This document shows, piece by piece, positions 1 through 7,048 of a stretch of DNA of 48,450 bases. The notes under the pieces are model-generated. The model made no database searches. It was not told the origin of the DNA and saw only the letters and a program-made list of their open reading frames with translations. The stretch is from Sphingobacteriales bacterium. Its GTDB lineage: Bacteria > Bacteroidota > Bacteroidia > Chitinophagales > Chitinophagaceae. The position numbers and the translations under genes were made by a program. The stretch is taken from positions 1 through 48,450 of the forward strand of contig REAR01000065.1 of NCBI GenBank assembly GCA_004295245.1, read 5' to 3'. The number at the start of each line of letters is the position of its first letter. The stretch's first letter is position 1.

Positions 1-1313
1 TACATACCATCCAGGCTTTTGGCATTTGTTTTTTTCCAGGTAGCGCCAGCGTCATCGCTGCGGTATATTTCGCAGCCAATAATTGCAGAAGCATCCAGTA
101 AATCATCGTTAGGTCCTTTCAGGTAATCGTAAATAACACTAGGTTTATAACTGCCATCAGACACCTTGTTTTTTATGGTTGCAGCCGTATTACCTGCAGG
201 AAAACGGTTTTGCTTTAAAAAGCTATCAACTTTTTTATCCTCTAAAGCAGCAAACTGCTCTTTGGTAAGGTTCTTAAAATCACGCAGTGTTAAACGGCTA
301 TTAATGGTGGCTGAATCTTTTTTAGCAGGTTCTTTTTTGCCTTGATTATCTACAATGGCATAAATAATTTTAGGGTCTTTAGGGTACACGGCTAAGCCAA
401 TTCTTCCAACAGTTGCAGTTGCCGGAAAGCCGCTGGCGGCTGTGCCACACAAAGTCCAGGTAGCACCTCCATCAGTAGATTTATAAAGGCCGCTGCTGGC
501 GCCTCCTTCTTCAAAATTCCAGGCAGTACGGGTGCGGTACCAGGCTGCGGCATATAGGTTGTTAGGGTTTAACGGATCAATTTCCACATCTATAACCCCC
601 GTTTTTTCATCTATAAACAAAACTTTTTTCCATGTCTTTCCACCATCGGTAGTTTTGTAAACGCCGCGTTCTTTATTAAAACTGTATAAATGCCCCATAG
701 CGGCCACCCAAGCAGTATTTGCATCGGTAGGGTGCAATACAATTTTTCCAATATGATGGCTTTCCGGCAGGCCCAGGTATTCCCAGTTTTTACCGTTGTT
801 GGTTGTTTTAAAAACACCCGTGCCAGCATAAGTAGAGCGGCTGCTGTTAACTTCACCGGTGCCCACCCAAATAGTGCGGGTTTTCCAGTCAACCGCAATA
901 TCTCCCATAAAAAGATGATCATTATTATCAAAAATGGGTGTAAAAGATAAGCCGTTGTTAACCGTATGCCATAAGCCACCAGTAGCATAAGCTACATAAA
1001 ATTCAGTAGGGTCAGCAGGGTTAGCATCAATATCCACCACGCGGCCGCTCATAGTAACAGGGCCTACATTTCTAAACTTCACATCACGCACCATACTCTT
1101 CAGCTCTCTTTCTTTGCGTTGCAGCATTTCTTTAACCCTAATTTCAGCAGGTGTTGGCGCATATTGCGCAAACAATGTAGCTGGCAGCGTAAAAAGCAAA
1201 GCAATAATAATGGGTATACCAGCAGTAGTAAGGCGTGGCAACTTTTCTTGCGTCGCACCCTTCAGCAATTGTAACTTTACTGTACGTAAACCGATGGTTT
1301 TGTTAAATGGCAT
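1..1313 (-). CDS. BNR/sortilin-like (VPS10-type) beta-propeller glycosyl hydrolase-like protein, 5' part
   Basis: Read on the minus strand from the ATG at 1313 to the window edge: 437 codons without a stop, so the C-terminus lies outside. A hydrophobic signal-peptide core ending LPATLFAQ follows an unusually long basic N-terminus. After it comes VRDVKFRNVGPVTMSGRV, then repeated BNR/Asp-box signatures such as TTNNGKNWEYLG, KTTDGGKTWKKV and STDGGATWTL spaced through the propeller. Bacteroidota proteins of this type are usually about 1,000 residues and exported; the substrate is generally unknown, and 'glycosyl hydrolase' is a family label rather than a shown activity. Oddity: residues about 16-33 are encoded by one arm of the dispersed repeat of this window (1214-1267). 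No in-frame ATG lies between 1313 and the hydrophobic core, so the 1313 start is the best choice but not certain. Confidence 0.85.
   Translation of the reverse strand, partial: MPFNKTIGLRTVKLQLLKGATQEKLPRLTTAGIPIIIALLFTLPATLFAQYAPTPAEIRVKEMLQRKERELKSMVRDVKFRNVGPVTMSGRVVDIDANPADPTEFYVAYATGGLWHTVNNGLSFTPIFDNNDHLFMGDIAVDWKTRTIWVGTGEVNSSRSTYAGTGVFKTTNNGKNWEYLGLPESHHIGKIVLHPTDANTAWVAAMGHLYSFNKERGVYKTTDGGKTWKKVLFIDEKTGVIDVEIDPLNPNNLYAAAWYRTRTAWNFEEGGASSGLYKSTDGGATWTLCGTAASGFPATATVGRIGLAVYPKDPKIIYAIVDNQGKKEPAKKDSATINSRLTLRDFKNLTKEQFAALEDKKVDSFLKQNRFPAGNTAATIKNKVSDGSYKPSVIYDYLKGPNDDLLDASAIIGCEIYRSDDAGATWKKTNAKSLDGM
1214..1267 (+). repeat. Single left arm of the dispersed GTTGCGTCGCAC repeat, inside a coding region
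   Basis: The outer motif TACCAGCAG at 1217-1225 is followed about 25 bases later by TTGCGTCGCACCCTTCAGC (1249-1267), the same order and spacing as the left arms at 6.9, 26.6 and 31.5 kb. It lies in the N-terminal coding region of the minus-strand BNR-repeat gene and is translated there as KGATQEKLPRLTTAG. No matching right arm is visible nearby. Confidence 0.75.
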
Positions 1314-1398
1314 AACAGTTGATTTGGTTGAGCAATTAAAGCAATGGTAAAATCGTTTTCTCATTAACCCTTTAAGGGTATCATCAAACTTACTAAAC

Positions 1399-2067
1399 AT
1401 GCGGTGTATATTTTTTCTTTTACTGTTTTTTTCCGTAAGCGGTTATAGCCAGTGGAAAGATTATATAATTGGGGTGAAAGGCGATACTCTTAACCGGGTT
1501 GATAAAAAAGACCAGAAACAGGGGCCATGGGTAATACGCTATAACGAAGTTAGAGGCGAGCCCGGCTTTGAAGAAGAAGGAGATTTTATTGACAACCGTA
1601 AAGAAGGTAGTTGGAGAAAGTATACGTTAATGGGCGATTTGTTTGCTTCAGAAAATTTCCGGTGGGGTTTTAAAGATGGCACCAACCGTTATTTTAATTT
1701 AAACGGAGATTTGGTAAAAGAAGAAAACTGGAGGGCGTTAAACCCCGATAAAGAGTATGATACATTAGATGTGGAAGATGTTACCAATCCGGGTAATTAT
1801 ACCACCGTAATTGTAAAAAACGAAGGAGCTTCTCTTAAACATGGCACTTGGAAGTATTTTGATAGCAACAGTGGTTTTGTAACTAAAACTGAGTTTTGGC
1901 AAATGGGCAAGTTGGATGAAAGCGACGGCATTACCAAGGCCAAGCCCAAACCAATTACAGACAGTTCAACAATAAAAAAGCCAAAGCCCAAAGAGGTAAT
2001 GGATTTTGAAAAGAAAAATGCAGGCAAGAAAAAAGTAAAGGTTAGAGATGGAAGCGTGGGCTATTAA
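1399..2067 (+). CDS. Secreted MORN-repeat-like protein
   Basis: 222 codons. Residues 1-18 (MRCIFFLLLFFSVSGYSQ) form a signal peptide, so the product is exported. The middle carries repeated G-x-W/Y strands (QGPWVIRYNEVRG, KEGSWRKYTLMGD, KDGTNRYFNLNGD, KHGTWKYFDSNSG) that resemble MORN repeats of the YwqK antitoxin-like family found in many Bacteroidota. The tail from about residue 185 is lysine/proline-rich and probably disordered. It is divergent from the BNR gene, so the roughly 85 bp between them probably holds both promoters. No partner toxin is adjacent, so a toxin-antitoxin role is not supported; the function is unknown. Confidence 0.75.
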   Translation: MRCIFFLLLFFSVSGYSQWKDYIIGVKGDTLNRVDKKDQKQGPWVIRYNEVRGEPGFEEEGDFIDNRKEGSWRKYTLMGDLFASENFRWGFKDGTNRYFNLNGDLVKEENWRALNPDKEYDTLDVEDVTNPGNYTTVIVKNEGASLKHGTWKYFDSNSGFVTKTEFWQMGKLDESDGITKAKPKPITDSSTIKKPKPKEVMDFEKKNAGKKKVKVRDGSVGY

Positions 2068-2084
2068 TAATAGCTATAACAGAA

Positions 2085-2161
2085 GAAATAAAAAAAGCGG
2101 CAAAAGCCGCTTTCAATAGTTGTACCCAGGATGGGAGTTGAACCCACACTCGCATTGCTGC
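2085..2161. repeat. Direct repeat copy 1: terminator plus 3' half of tRNA-Leu
   Basis: This 77-base segment matches 2461-2536 apart from one substitution and one inserted base. It includes the hairpin terminator and the variable-arm, T-arm and acceptor 3' half of the tRNA-Leu(UAA) gene. The two copies bracket the GIY-YIG ORF, as expected if a segment was inserted at the tRNA gene with duplication of its 3' end. Confidence 0.9.
2087..2114 (-). terminator. Rho-independent terminator after tRNA-Leu remnant
   Basis: Stem AAAGCGGC / GCCGCTTT with a TTTT loop, followed on the minus strand by a run of T (2087-2093 on the plus strand reads as A). It is a copy of the terminator at 2464-2490. Confidence 0.8.
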
Positions 2162-2206
2162 AATCCCGATTTTTTTAATCGGGACGCGTCTGCCATTCCA
2201 CCACCA
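2123..2206 (-). pseudogene. tRNA-Leu-like remnant
   Basis: On the minus strand this reads like a tRNA-Leu: a GGTGGTGGAATGGCAGACGCG D-arm region, then an anticodon-arm region, and a 3' half identical to that of the intact tRNA-Leu(UAA) at 2498-2583. It should not be functional. The 5' acceptor strand (AAACTGG) pairs at only about 4 of 7 positions with CCTGGGT, and the anticodon arm is replaced by an A-rich hairpin (TCCCGATT / AATCGGGA) with no normal 7-base loop. Its D-arm differs from the intact neighbour, so the 5' part seems to come from another tRNA-Leu. It overlaps the 3' end of the GIY-YIG ORF. Confidence 0.75.
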
Positions 2207-2438
2207 GTTTCTTAATATAATTTCTGCTTTTCATTTTTTTTATATGTCTTTCCGCTGCCATTGCTTCTTGCTCTGAAGAAAAAGCTTTTTGAGCCAGCAA
2301 AGAATAGAGCTTGCAATTTTTTGTCGCAGTAACTTTTCCTTTGTTATGTCGCGTTTCTAATCTAAGTAGCGGATTGGTAGAATATCCAACGTAGTACTTA
2401 TTGCAGTTTTGAGAAAAGAGTATGTAAACATAAAACAT
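2175..2438 (-). CDS. GIY-YIG nuclease-domain protein whose C-terminus is encoded by tRNA-like sequence
   Basis: 87 codons. It begins MFYVYILFSQNCNKYYVGYS, the YVYIL...YYVGYS pattern of the GIY-YIG nuclease core, and continues through PLLRLETRHNKGK (the conserved Arg region) and a helix with AAERHIKKMKSRNYIKKLV. This is the small single-domain class (UPF0213/YhbQ-like), whose members are presumed DNA endonucleases; some relatives are homing or repair enzymes. The last residues, LVVEWQTRPD, are read through the D-arm of the tRNA-Leu remnant. The ORF lies between two copies of the tRNA-Leu 3' end, which fits a small mobile or homing unit. Function is inferred from family only. Confidence 0.75.
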   Translation of the reverse strand: MFYVYILFSQNCNKYYVGYSTNPLLRLETRHNKGKVTATKNCKLYSLLAQKAFSSEQEAMAAERHIKKMKSRNYIKKLVVEWQTRPD

Positions 2439-2460
2439 ACATAAACTCTATTAGATTATA

Positions 2461-2536
2461 GAAATAAAAAAAGCGGCAAAAGCCGCTTTCAGTAGTGTAC
2501 CCAGGATGGGAGTTGAACCCACACTCGCATTGCTGC
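2461..2536. repeat. Direct repeat copy 2: terminator plus 3' half of intact tRNA-Leu
   Basis: This is the resident copy of the repeat described at 2085-2161. It comprises the terminator and the 3' half of the intact tRNA-Leu(UAA). Confidence 0.9.
2464..2490 (-). terminator. Terminator of tRNA-Leu(UAA)
   Basis: An 8-bp stem AAAGCGGC / GCCGCTTT with a TTTT loop lies directly downstream of the tRNA on the minus strand and is followed by T residues. It separates the tRNA from the GIY-YIG ORF. Confidence 0.8.
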
Positions 2537-2583
2537 GAACAGGATTTTAAGTCCTGCGTGTCTACCAGTTCCACCACCCGGGT
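2498..2583 (-). tRNA. tRNA-Leu (anticodon UAA)
   Basis: Minus-strand cloverleaf of 86 nt. The acceptor stem is ACCCGGG / CCTGGGT with discriminator A. The anticodon stem CAGGA / TCCTG closes the loop CTTAAAA, giving anticodon TAA. It has a long class II variable arm and a T-arm with GTTCAACTC. The 3' CCA is not encoded. It follows tRNA-Gly on the same strand. Confidence 0.93.
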
Positions 2584-2614
2584 AACAATAAGTTTGTACA
2601 GAACTAATCTGAAC

Positions 2615-2642
2615 AAAAAAGGTGTGACGTGTCACACCTTTT
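2615..2642 (-). terminator. Strong hairpin between tRNA-Gly and tRNA-Leu
   Basis: A 12-bp perfect stem AAAAGGTGTGAC / GTCACACCTTTT with a 2-base centre, followed on the minus strand by a T run. It would terminate transcription from the tRNA-Gly promoter, or act as a partial terminator or processing signal, before tRNA-Leu. Confidence 0.7.
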
Positions 2643-2649
2643 AGTCTGG

Positions 2650-2722
<73 letters not shown>

Positions 2723-2752
2723 ATCAATAAAAGAACTATTTTTTTGGGACTG

Positions 2753-2782
2753 CAAAAATAGGGATTAAACCATCTCTGCAAA
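2753..2782 (-). promoter_or_regulatory. Bacteroidetes-type promoter of the tRNA-Gly gene
   Basis: On the minus strand TTTG (2779-2782) is followed after 18 bases by TATTTTTG (2753-2760), matching the Bacteroidetes -33 TTTG / -7 TAnnTTTG pattern. It lies about 30 bases before the tRNA 5' end. Confidence 0.6.
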
Positions 2783-2796
2783 ATATTTTTTCAAAT

Positions 2797-3003
2797 TTAT
2801 TTGTACTTAGGAGTGTACAAAGTATTGTCTGGTACATTTACCTCAGGCTTTCCTTTATACCGGTGTGTGTATAAGCCGTAACAGCCGCCCAATACAAACG
2901 CTACAACACAAAAAACCTGTAAATAAAAAAGAAATACAGATGAGTTTACCCAACTGCGTGTAAAATCTTTTGATACTGTTTCTGTTTGTTCTGTATGCGC
3001 CAT
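2797..3003 (-). CDS. Small single-pass membrane protein, unknown function
   Basis: 68 codons. A polar N-terminus (MAHTEQTETVSKDFTRSW) precedes one hydrophobic segment at about residues 22-45 (SSVFLFYLQVFCVVAFVLGG), then a short basic/polar tail ending PKYK. I do not recognise a family. Support for a real gene comes from its codon structure, the clean membrane segment and its position about 40 bp downstream of the glycosyltransferase gene on the same strand. Confidence 0.55.
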   Translation of the reverse strand: MAHTEQTETVSKDFTRSWVNSSVFLFYLQVFCVVAFVLGGCYGLYTHRYKGKPEVNVPDNTLYTPKYK

Positions 3004-3045
3004 AATTATCTGATTTGCTGTGCAAAAATATAGTTTCAGCTTTAA

Positions 3046-4074
3046 TTATCCTTCATTGTTCTCCACAATTTCTGAAAATTTTGTTTTGCCAGAAACAAAA
3101 TGCTTCCAAACAACGCTGCTATGCAGCATTCCCTGCAATTTACCCTGCCTGCTAACCGGGAAAATACTTTTGCTTTTACTAAATAGGCCCCATTTTATAA
3201 AACTCAGATGTGCTTTTAGTATTGCAATAAAGTAGTTGGATTGTCCGGCTAGTAAACTTTTCCATGCACTGATTGCATCCAGCAAAAAACGAAAGGGCAG
3301 TTTCCAAAGTAATTGTGTTATTGGCAGGTTTTTGCTAAGCATTATCAGGTTGTTTCTGAAGTTGAGATACACTTTACGCTGGTTGCCTTTAGGTAAAGTA
3401 CCGCCACCTACATGATAAACGGTTGCTGCAGGGCACACCATAATGCTAAAACCTGCCAATTGCATTCTCCAGCACAAATCTATTTCTTCCATATGGGCAA
3501 AATAGTATTCATCTAATCCGCCACATTGATGGTATACCGAGGCTCTTACCATCATGGCCGCACCACTGGCCCAAAACACAGGTACCATATCGTTGTATTG
3601 TCCGTGATCTTCTTCACAAATATCAAATACACGGCCACGTGCAAAAGGGTACCCCAAATTATCTAACCAGCCACCGGCGGCACCTGCATACTCAAAACTG
3701 TTTTTGTTTTGCTGCATTAAAATTTTGGGTTGGCAAGCGGCTACCTGTTGGTTTTGTTGCATACAATACACCAAAGGTTGCAACCAATTTGGGGTAACTT
3801 CTACATCAGAATTCAGCAGTACATAATAATCGGCCTGTACTTGTTGTAGTGCTTTATTGTAACCTATAGAAAAGCCATAGTTCTCCTGCAGGCGTATTAT
3901 CTCAATCTGTGGGTATTGTTGTTGCAGGTAATGAATGCTGTCATCTGTTGAAGCATTATCTGCTACCACCACTTTATAATTACTATAAACGGTATCTAAA
4001 ACAGAAGGTAAAAACTGTTGCAGGTAGTGCCGGCCGTTCCAATTAAGTATTACTATTGCTACACTTGGTTCCAA
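3046..4074 (-). CDS. Family 2 glycosyltransferase (rhamnosyltransferase-like)
   Basis: 342 codons. It has a GT-A fold glycosyltransferase domain: the N-terminal strand VAIVILNWNG (residues 5-14), the nucleotide-sugar motif DNAS at 39-42, the metal-binding NSDVEV at 88-93, and an acceptor-side region with FWASGAAMMVRASVY followed by the catalytic-base motif HMEEIDLCWRM. This order is typical of GT2 enzymes that add sugars to cell-surface glycans (WbbL/rhamnosyltransferase-like). The C-terminal about 100 residues are amphipathic and may contact the membrane. It lies downstream of mutS on the same strand but 153 bp away, with a degenerate repeat arm between. The sugar donor and acceptor cannot be told from sequence. 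Confidence 0.9.
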   Translation of the reverse strand: MEPSVAIVILNWNGRHYLQQFLPSVLDTVYSNYKVVVADNASTDDSIHYLQQQYPQIEIIRLQENYGFSIGYNKALQQVQADYYVLLNSDVEVTPNWLQPLVYCMQQNQQVAACQPKILMQQNKNSFEYAGAAGGWLDNLGYPFARGRVFDICEEDHGQYNDMVPVFWASGAAMMVRASVYHQCGGLDEYYFAHMEEIDLCWRMQLAGFSIMVCPAATVYHVGGGTLPKGNQRKVYLNFRNNLIMLSKNLPITQLLWKLPFRFLLDAISAWKSLLAGQSNYFIAILKAHLSFIKWGLFSKSKSIFPVSRQGKLQGMLHSSVVWKHFVSGKTKFSEIVENNEG

Positions 4075-4178
4075 TACGGGTGATTGTTTGTTTAAATCGG
4101 GCTCAAAAATAAGCGATGCTGCATATACTATGAAATGAAGTTATTGTTGTTGCTGAATGGTGGTTTTGCCGATGAACT

Positions 4179-4223
4179 GAGCGTAGCAAGGATGCATAAC
4201 CGGAGCGGTGCCGCTGGTTACCG
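4179..4223 (+). repeat. Degenerate right arm of the dispersed repeat
   Basis: GAGCGTAGCAAGGATGC (4179-4195) is a decayed form of GTGCGACGCAAGGATGC. It is followed by CCGGAGCGG and the outer end GCCGCTGGTTACC (4210-4222), which closely matches the right arm at 23.15 kb. It lies between the GT2 gene and mutS. Confidence 0.6.
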
Positions 4224-4227
4224 CATA

Positions 4228-6825
4228 TTATTTCAACATAGACTTGATTTCGTTTAGTTTTAACAGTGCTTCTACCGGGGTCAGGCGATTAATGTCAATT
4301 CCCTCCAGCAAGGTTCTGATGTCTTTAAACGTATCACTGTGCGCATCAAAAATTGATAATTGAAATTTTGGGGCTGTGATTTTTTTCATTTCATTACCAA
4401 TTGAATCATCTACATTTTTTTCTTCCAAATGTTTTAAAATTTCGTTGGCACGTTGCAGCAGCGCAGGTGGCATGCCGGCCATTTTTGCCACATGTATACC
4501 AAAGCTATGTGTGCTGCCACCAGGTGCCAGTTTGCGCAGAAAGATGATTTTATTGCCTACTTCTTTATTGGTAATATGATAGTTTTTTATGCGGGGCAAT
4601 TTGTTCTCCAGCTCATTCAACTCGTGGTAGTGGGTGGCAAATAGTGTTTTGGGCTGATGGGTGCTGTTATGTAAAAATTCGGCAATACTCCATGCAATGG
4701 ATATACCATCGTAGGTGGATGTGCCGCGGCCAATTTCATCTAGCAATACCAAGCTGCGCTCTGTAAGGTTATTTATAATACTGGCAGTTTCATTCATTTC
4801 CACCATAAAGGTAGACTCGCCGCCACTCAGGTTATCGCTGGCGCCAACACGGGTAAAAATTTTATCTGTTAGCGGTATCTGTGCTTGTGTGGCTGGCACA
4901 AAACTGCCCATATGGGCCATTAGTGTAATTAATGCGGTTTGCCTTAGTAAAGCACTTTTACCACTCATGTTGGGGCCGGTTAAAATAATAATCTGTAGTG
5001 CCGCCGGATCTAAAATAATATCATTGGTAATATATGGTTCGCCTGCTGGTAAGTTTTGTTCTATTACCGGGTGCCGGCTTTCTTTAACATCCAGCGTTAC
5101 GCCATCGTGCAACACCGGTTTTTTATAATTATACTGTACGGCATTGCCTGCAAAGCAAATCAGACAATCTAGTATGCCTAAAATGGTGCCGTTGGTCTGC
5201 ATTGGTGCAATATAGTCCTGCAATTCAGTCAGCAGTTTTTCATACAACTGCATTTCTATTGCCAGTATTTTTTCTTCGGCACCGGTTATCTTTTCTTCAT
5301 ACTCCTTTAATTCAGGCGTTATATAGCGTTCTGCATTAGCAAGTGTTTGCTTGCGTATCCAACTGGCAGGTACTTTGTTTTTGTGAGCGTTGGTTACTTC
5401 TAAAAAATAACCAAACACATTATTGTAGCCAATTTTCAGAGAACTGATGCCTGTTGTTTCCGCTTCTTTTTGCTGCAGGCGGGCCACATATTCTTTACCA
5501 CCATGTGCAATCAATCGTAATTCATCCAAGTTTGTATCAATACCTTCTTTAAGCACACCTCCTTTATTAGCAGCAGCAGGTGGGTTTTCGGCAATTTCTT
5601 TTTCAATTTTAGCAGCAATATATAAGCAGGGGTTTAATGCATCGGCTAACCGGTTCAGGTAATCGTTCTCTGCTTGCACACAAAGTTGTTTAATGGCAGC
5701 AATATTTTGTAAACCTTTTGCTATCTGTGCTACTTCTCGCGGATTAATTTTTTTCATGGGTATCTTACTCACCAATCGCTCCACATCGCCGCATTGTTTT
5801 ATATGATGCACCAGCTTGGTACGCAGGTCTACCTCTTTTATAAAATATTCAACCAGGTTAAGCCGCTCATTAATCTTTAAAATATCTTTTAAAGGCAATA
5901 CAATCCAACGCTTAATTAAACGGCCACCCATGGGCGATACGGTGTTGTCCAGCACCTTCAGTAAATTATTGCCATTTTCAGCACCGCTACCAATCAGTTC
6001 CAGGTTTCTAATGGTAAAACGATCCATCCACAAATAATCTTCGCGGTTAATACGCTGCAGGGCTGTAATGTGTTGCAGGTTGGGGTGCTCTGTGTCTTTA
6101 AGGTAATGCAAAACAGCACCCGCAGCCACAATGCCGGTATGCATATCTTCAATGCCAAACCCTTTTAAAGAATGTGTTTGAAAATGTTTTAATAAACTTT
6201 CGGTGGCATAGGCTTCTTCAAACAACCAACTTTCTAATGTGTAGGTATAAAACTTAAGCCCAAATGTTTCTTTAAAATATTTTTGGTAACTGCGTTGAAA
6301 AATTACTTCAGCCGGTTTTAGTGTTTGCAACAATTTGTCAATGTATTCTATATTGCCTTCGGCTACAAAAAATTCGCCGGTACTAATATCTAAGAATGCA
6401 ATGCCTGCACTGTTCTCTGTAAAGTGAATGCCGGCTAAAAAATTATTACTATTATGTTCCAGTAGCTTATCGTTGGTGGCCACACCCGGTGTTACTAATT
6501 CGGTAACGCCTCTTTTCACAATGCCTTTTACTGTTTTTGGGTCTTCTAACTGATCACAAATGGCCACGCGGTAACCCGCTTTTACCAACTTGTGCAAATA
6601 AGTATCCAATGCATGATGCGGAAACCCCGCTAATTCTGACGATGAAGCAGCGCCATTATTTCTTTTGGTTAATGTAATGCCTAAAACTTTTGAAGCAATT
6701 ACGGCATCCTCACCAAAAGTTTCATAAAAATCACCTACCCTAAATAACAAAATGGCATCGGGGTATTTTTGTTTTATAGCCCGGTGCTGCTGCATTAATG
6801 GGGTATCGCTTGCTGCTTTTGCCAT
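4228..6825 (-). CDS. mutS: DNA mismatch repair protein MutS
   Basis: 865 codons, normal length for MutS1. The mismatch-reading wedge motif F-Y-E is at residues 33-35 (GDFYETFGEDA). Connector, lever and clamp domains follow, then the ABC-type ATPase with Walker A GPNMSGKS at about 617-624, the Q-loop/signature region ASDNLSGGESTFMVEM, Walker B LVLLDEIGRGTSTYDG and the ATP-switch histidine in LFATHYHEL. The protein binds base mismatches and recruits MutL. It has its own promoter-like TATATTTG only a few bases upstream of the ATG, so the transcript may be nearly leaderless. No MutL is adjacent. Confidence 0.98.
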   Translation of the reverse strand: MAKAASDTPLMQQHRAIKQKYPDAILLFRVGDFYETFGEDAVIASKVLGITLTKRNNGAASSSELAGFPHHALDTYLHKLVKAGYRVAICDQLEDPKTVKGIVKRGVTELVTPGVATNDKLLEHNSNNFLAGIHFTENSAGIAFLDISTGEFFVAEGNIEYIDKLLQTLKPAEVIFQRSYQKYFKETFGLKFYTYTLESWLFEEAYATESLLKHFQTHSLKGFGIEDMHTGIVAAGAVLHYLKDTEHPNLQHITALQRINREDYLWMDRFTIRNLELIGSGAENGNNLLKVLDNTVSPMGGRLIKRWIVLPLKDILKINERLNLVEYFIKEVDLRTKLVHHIKQCGDVERLVSKIPMKKINPREVAQIAKGLQNIAAIKQLCVQAENDYLNRLADALNPCLYIAAKIEKEIAENPPAAANKGGVLKEGIDTNLDELRLIAHGGKEYVARLQQKEAETTGISSLKIGYNNVFGYFLEVTNAHKNKVPASWIRKQTLANAERYITPELKEYEEKITGAEEKILAIEMQLYEKLLTELQDYIAPMQTNGTILGILDCLICFAGNAVQYNYKKPVLHDGVTLDVKESRHPVIEQNLPAGEPYITNDIILDPAALQIIILTGPNMSGKSALLRQTALITLMAHMGSFVPATQAQIPLTDKIFTRVGASDNLSGGESTFMVEMNETASIINNLTERSLVLLDEIGRGTSTYDGISIAWSIAEFLHNSTHQPKTLFATHYHELNELENKLPRIKNYHITNKEVGNKIIFLRKLAPGGSTHSFGIHVAKMAGMPPALLQRANEILKHLEEKNVDDSIGNEMKKITAPKFQLSIFDAHSDTFKDIRTLLEGIDINRLTPVEALLKLNEIKSMLK

Positions 6826-6830
6826 GGCGG

Positions 6831-6838
6831 CAAATATA
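6831..6838 (-). promoter_or_regulatory. -7 element of mutS promoter
   Basis: TATATTTG on the minus strand fits TAnnTTTG and ends five bases before the mutS ATG at 6825. Transcription would start at or just before the start codon. No convincing -33 TTTG is visible. Confidence 0.5.
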
Positions 6839-6901
6839 AATGCTTTGGCTGCTACCTTTATTAATTACCAATTCTTTGTGGAGAAATTGGGGAATTTATA
6901 A

Positions 6902-6950
6902 TACCAGCAGCAACATGTAAGCAACATCGTTGCGTCGCACCCTTCAGCCC
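6902..6950 (+). repeat. Single left arm of the dispersed repeat
   Basis: The outer TACCAGCAG (6902-6910) is followed by the core GTTGCGTCGCACCCTTCAGC (6929-6948). It lies between the divergent mutS and CotH-like genes. No right arm follows before 7049. Confidence 0.75.
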
Positions 6951-7048
6951 TATAACAATGGGCAACCAAGCAAAAGCGTTCAACTTACTTAACTATTCAT
7001 TAGAATAGCAAATAATAAGTGGCTACTTTTACTATCTAATCTTTACGC

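Noticed and set aside
4715-5128. 137-codon plus-strand frame within mutS
   Set aside because: Antisense shadow of the conserved MutS ATPase domain with no promoter or family resemblance.
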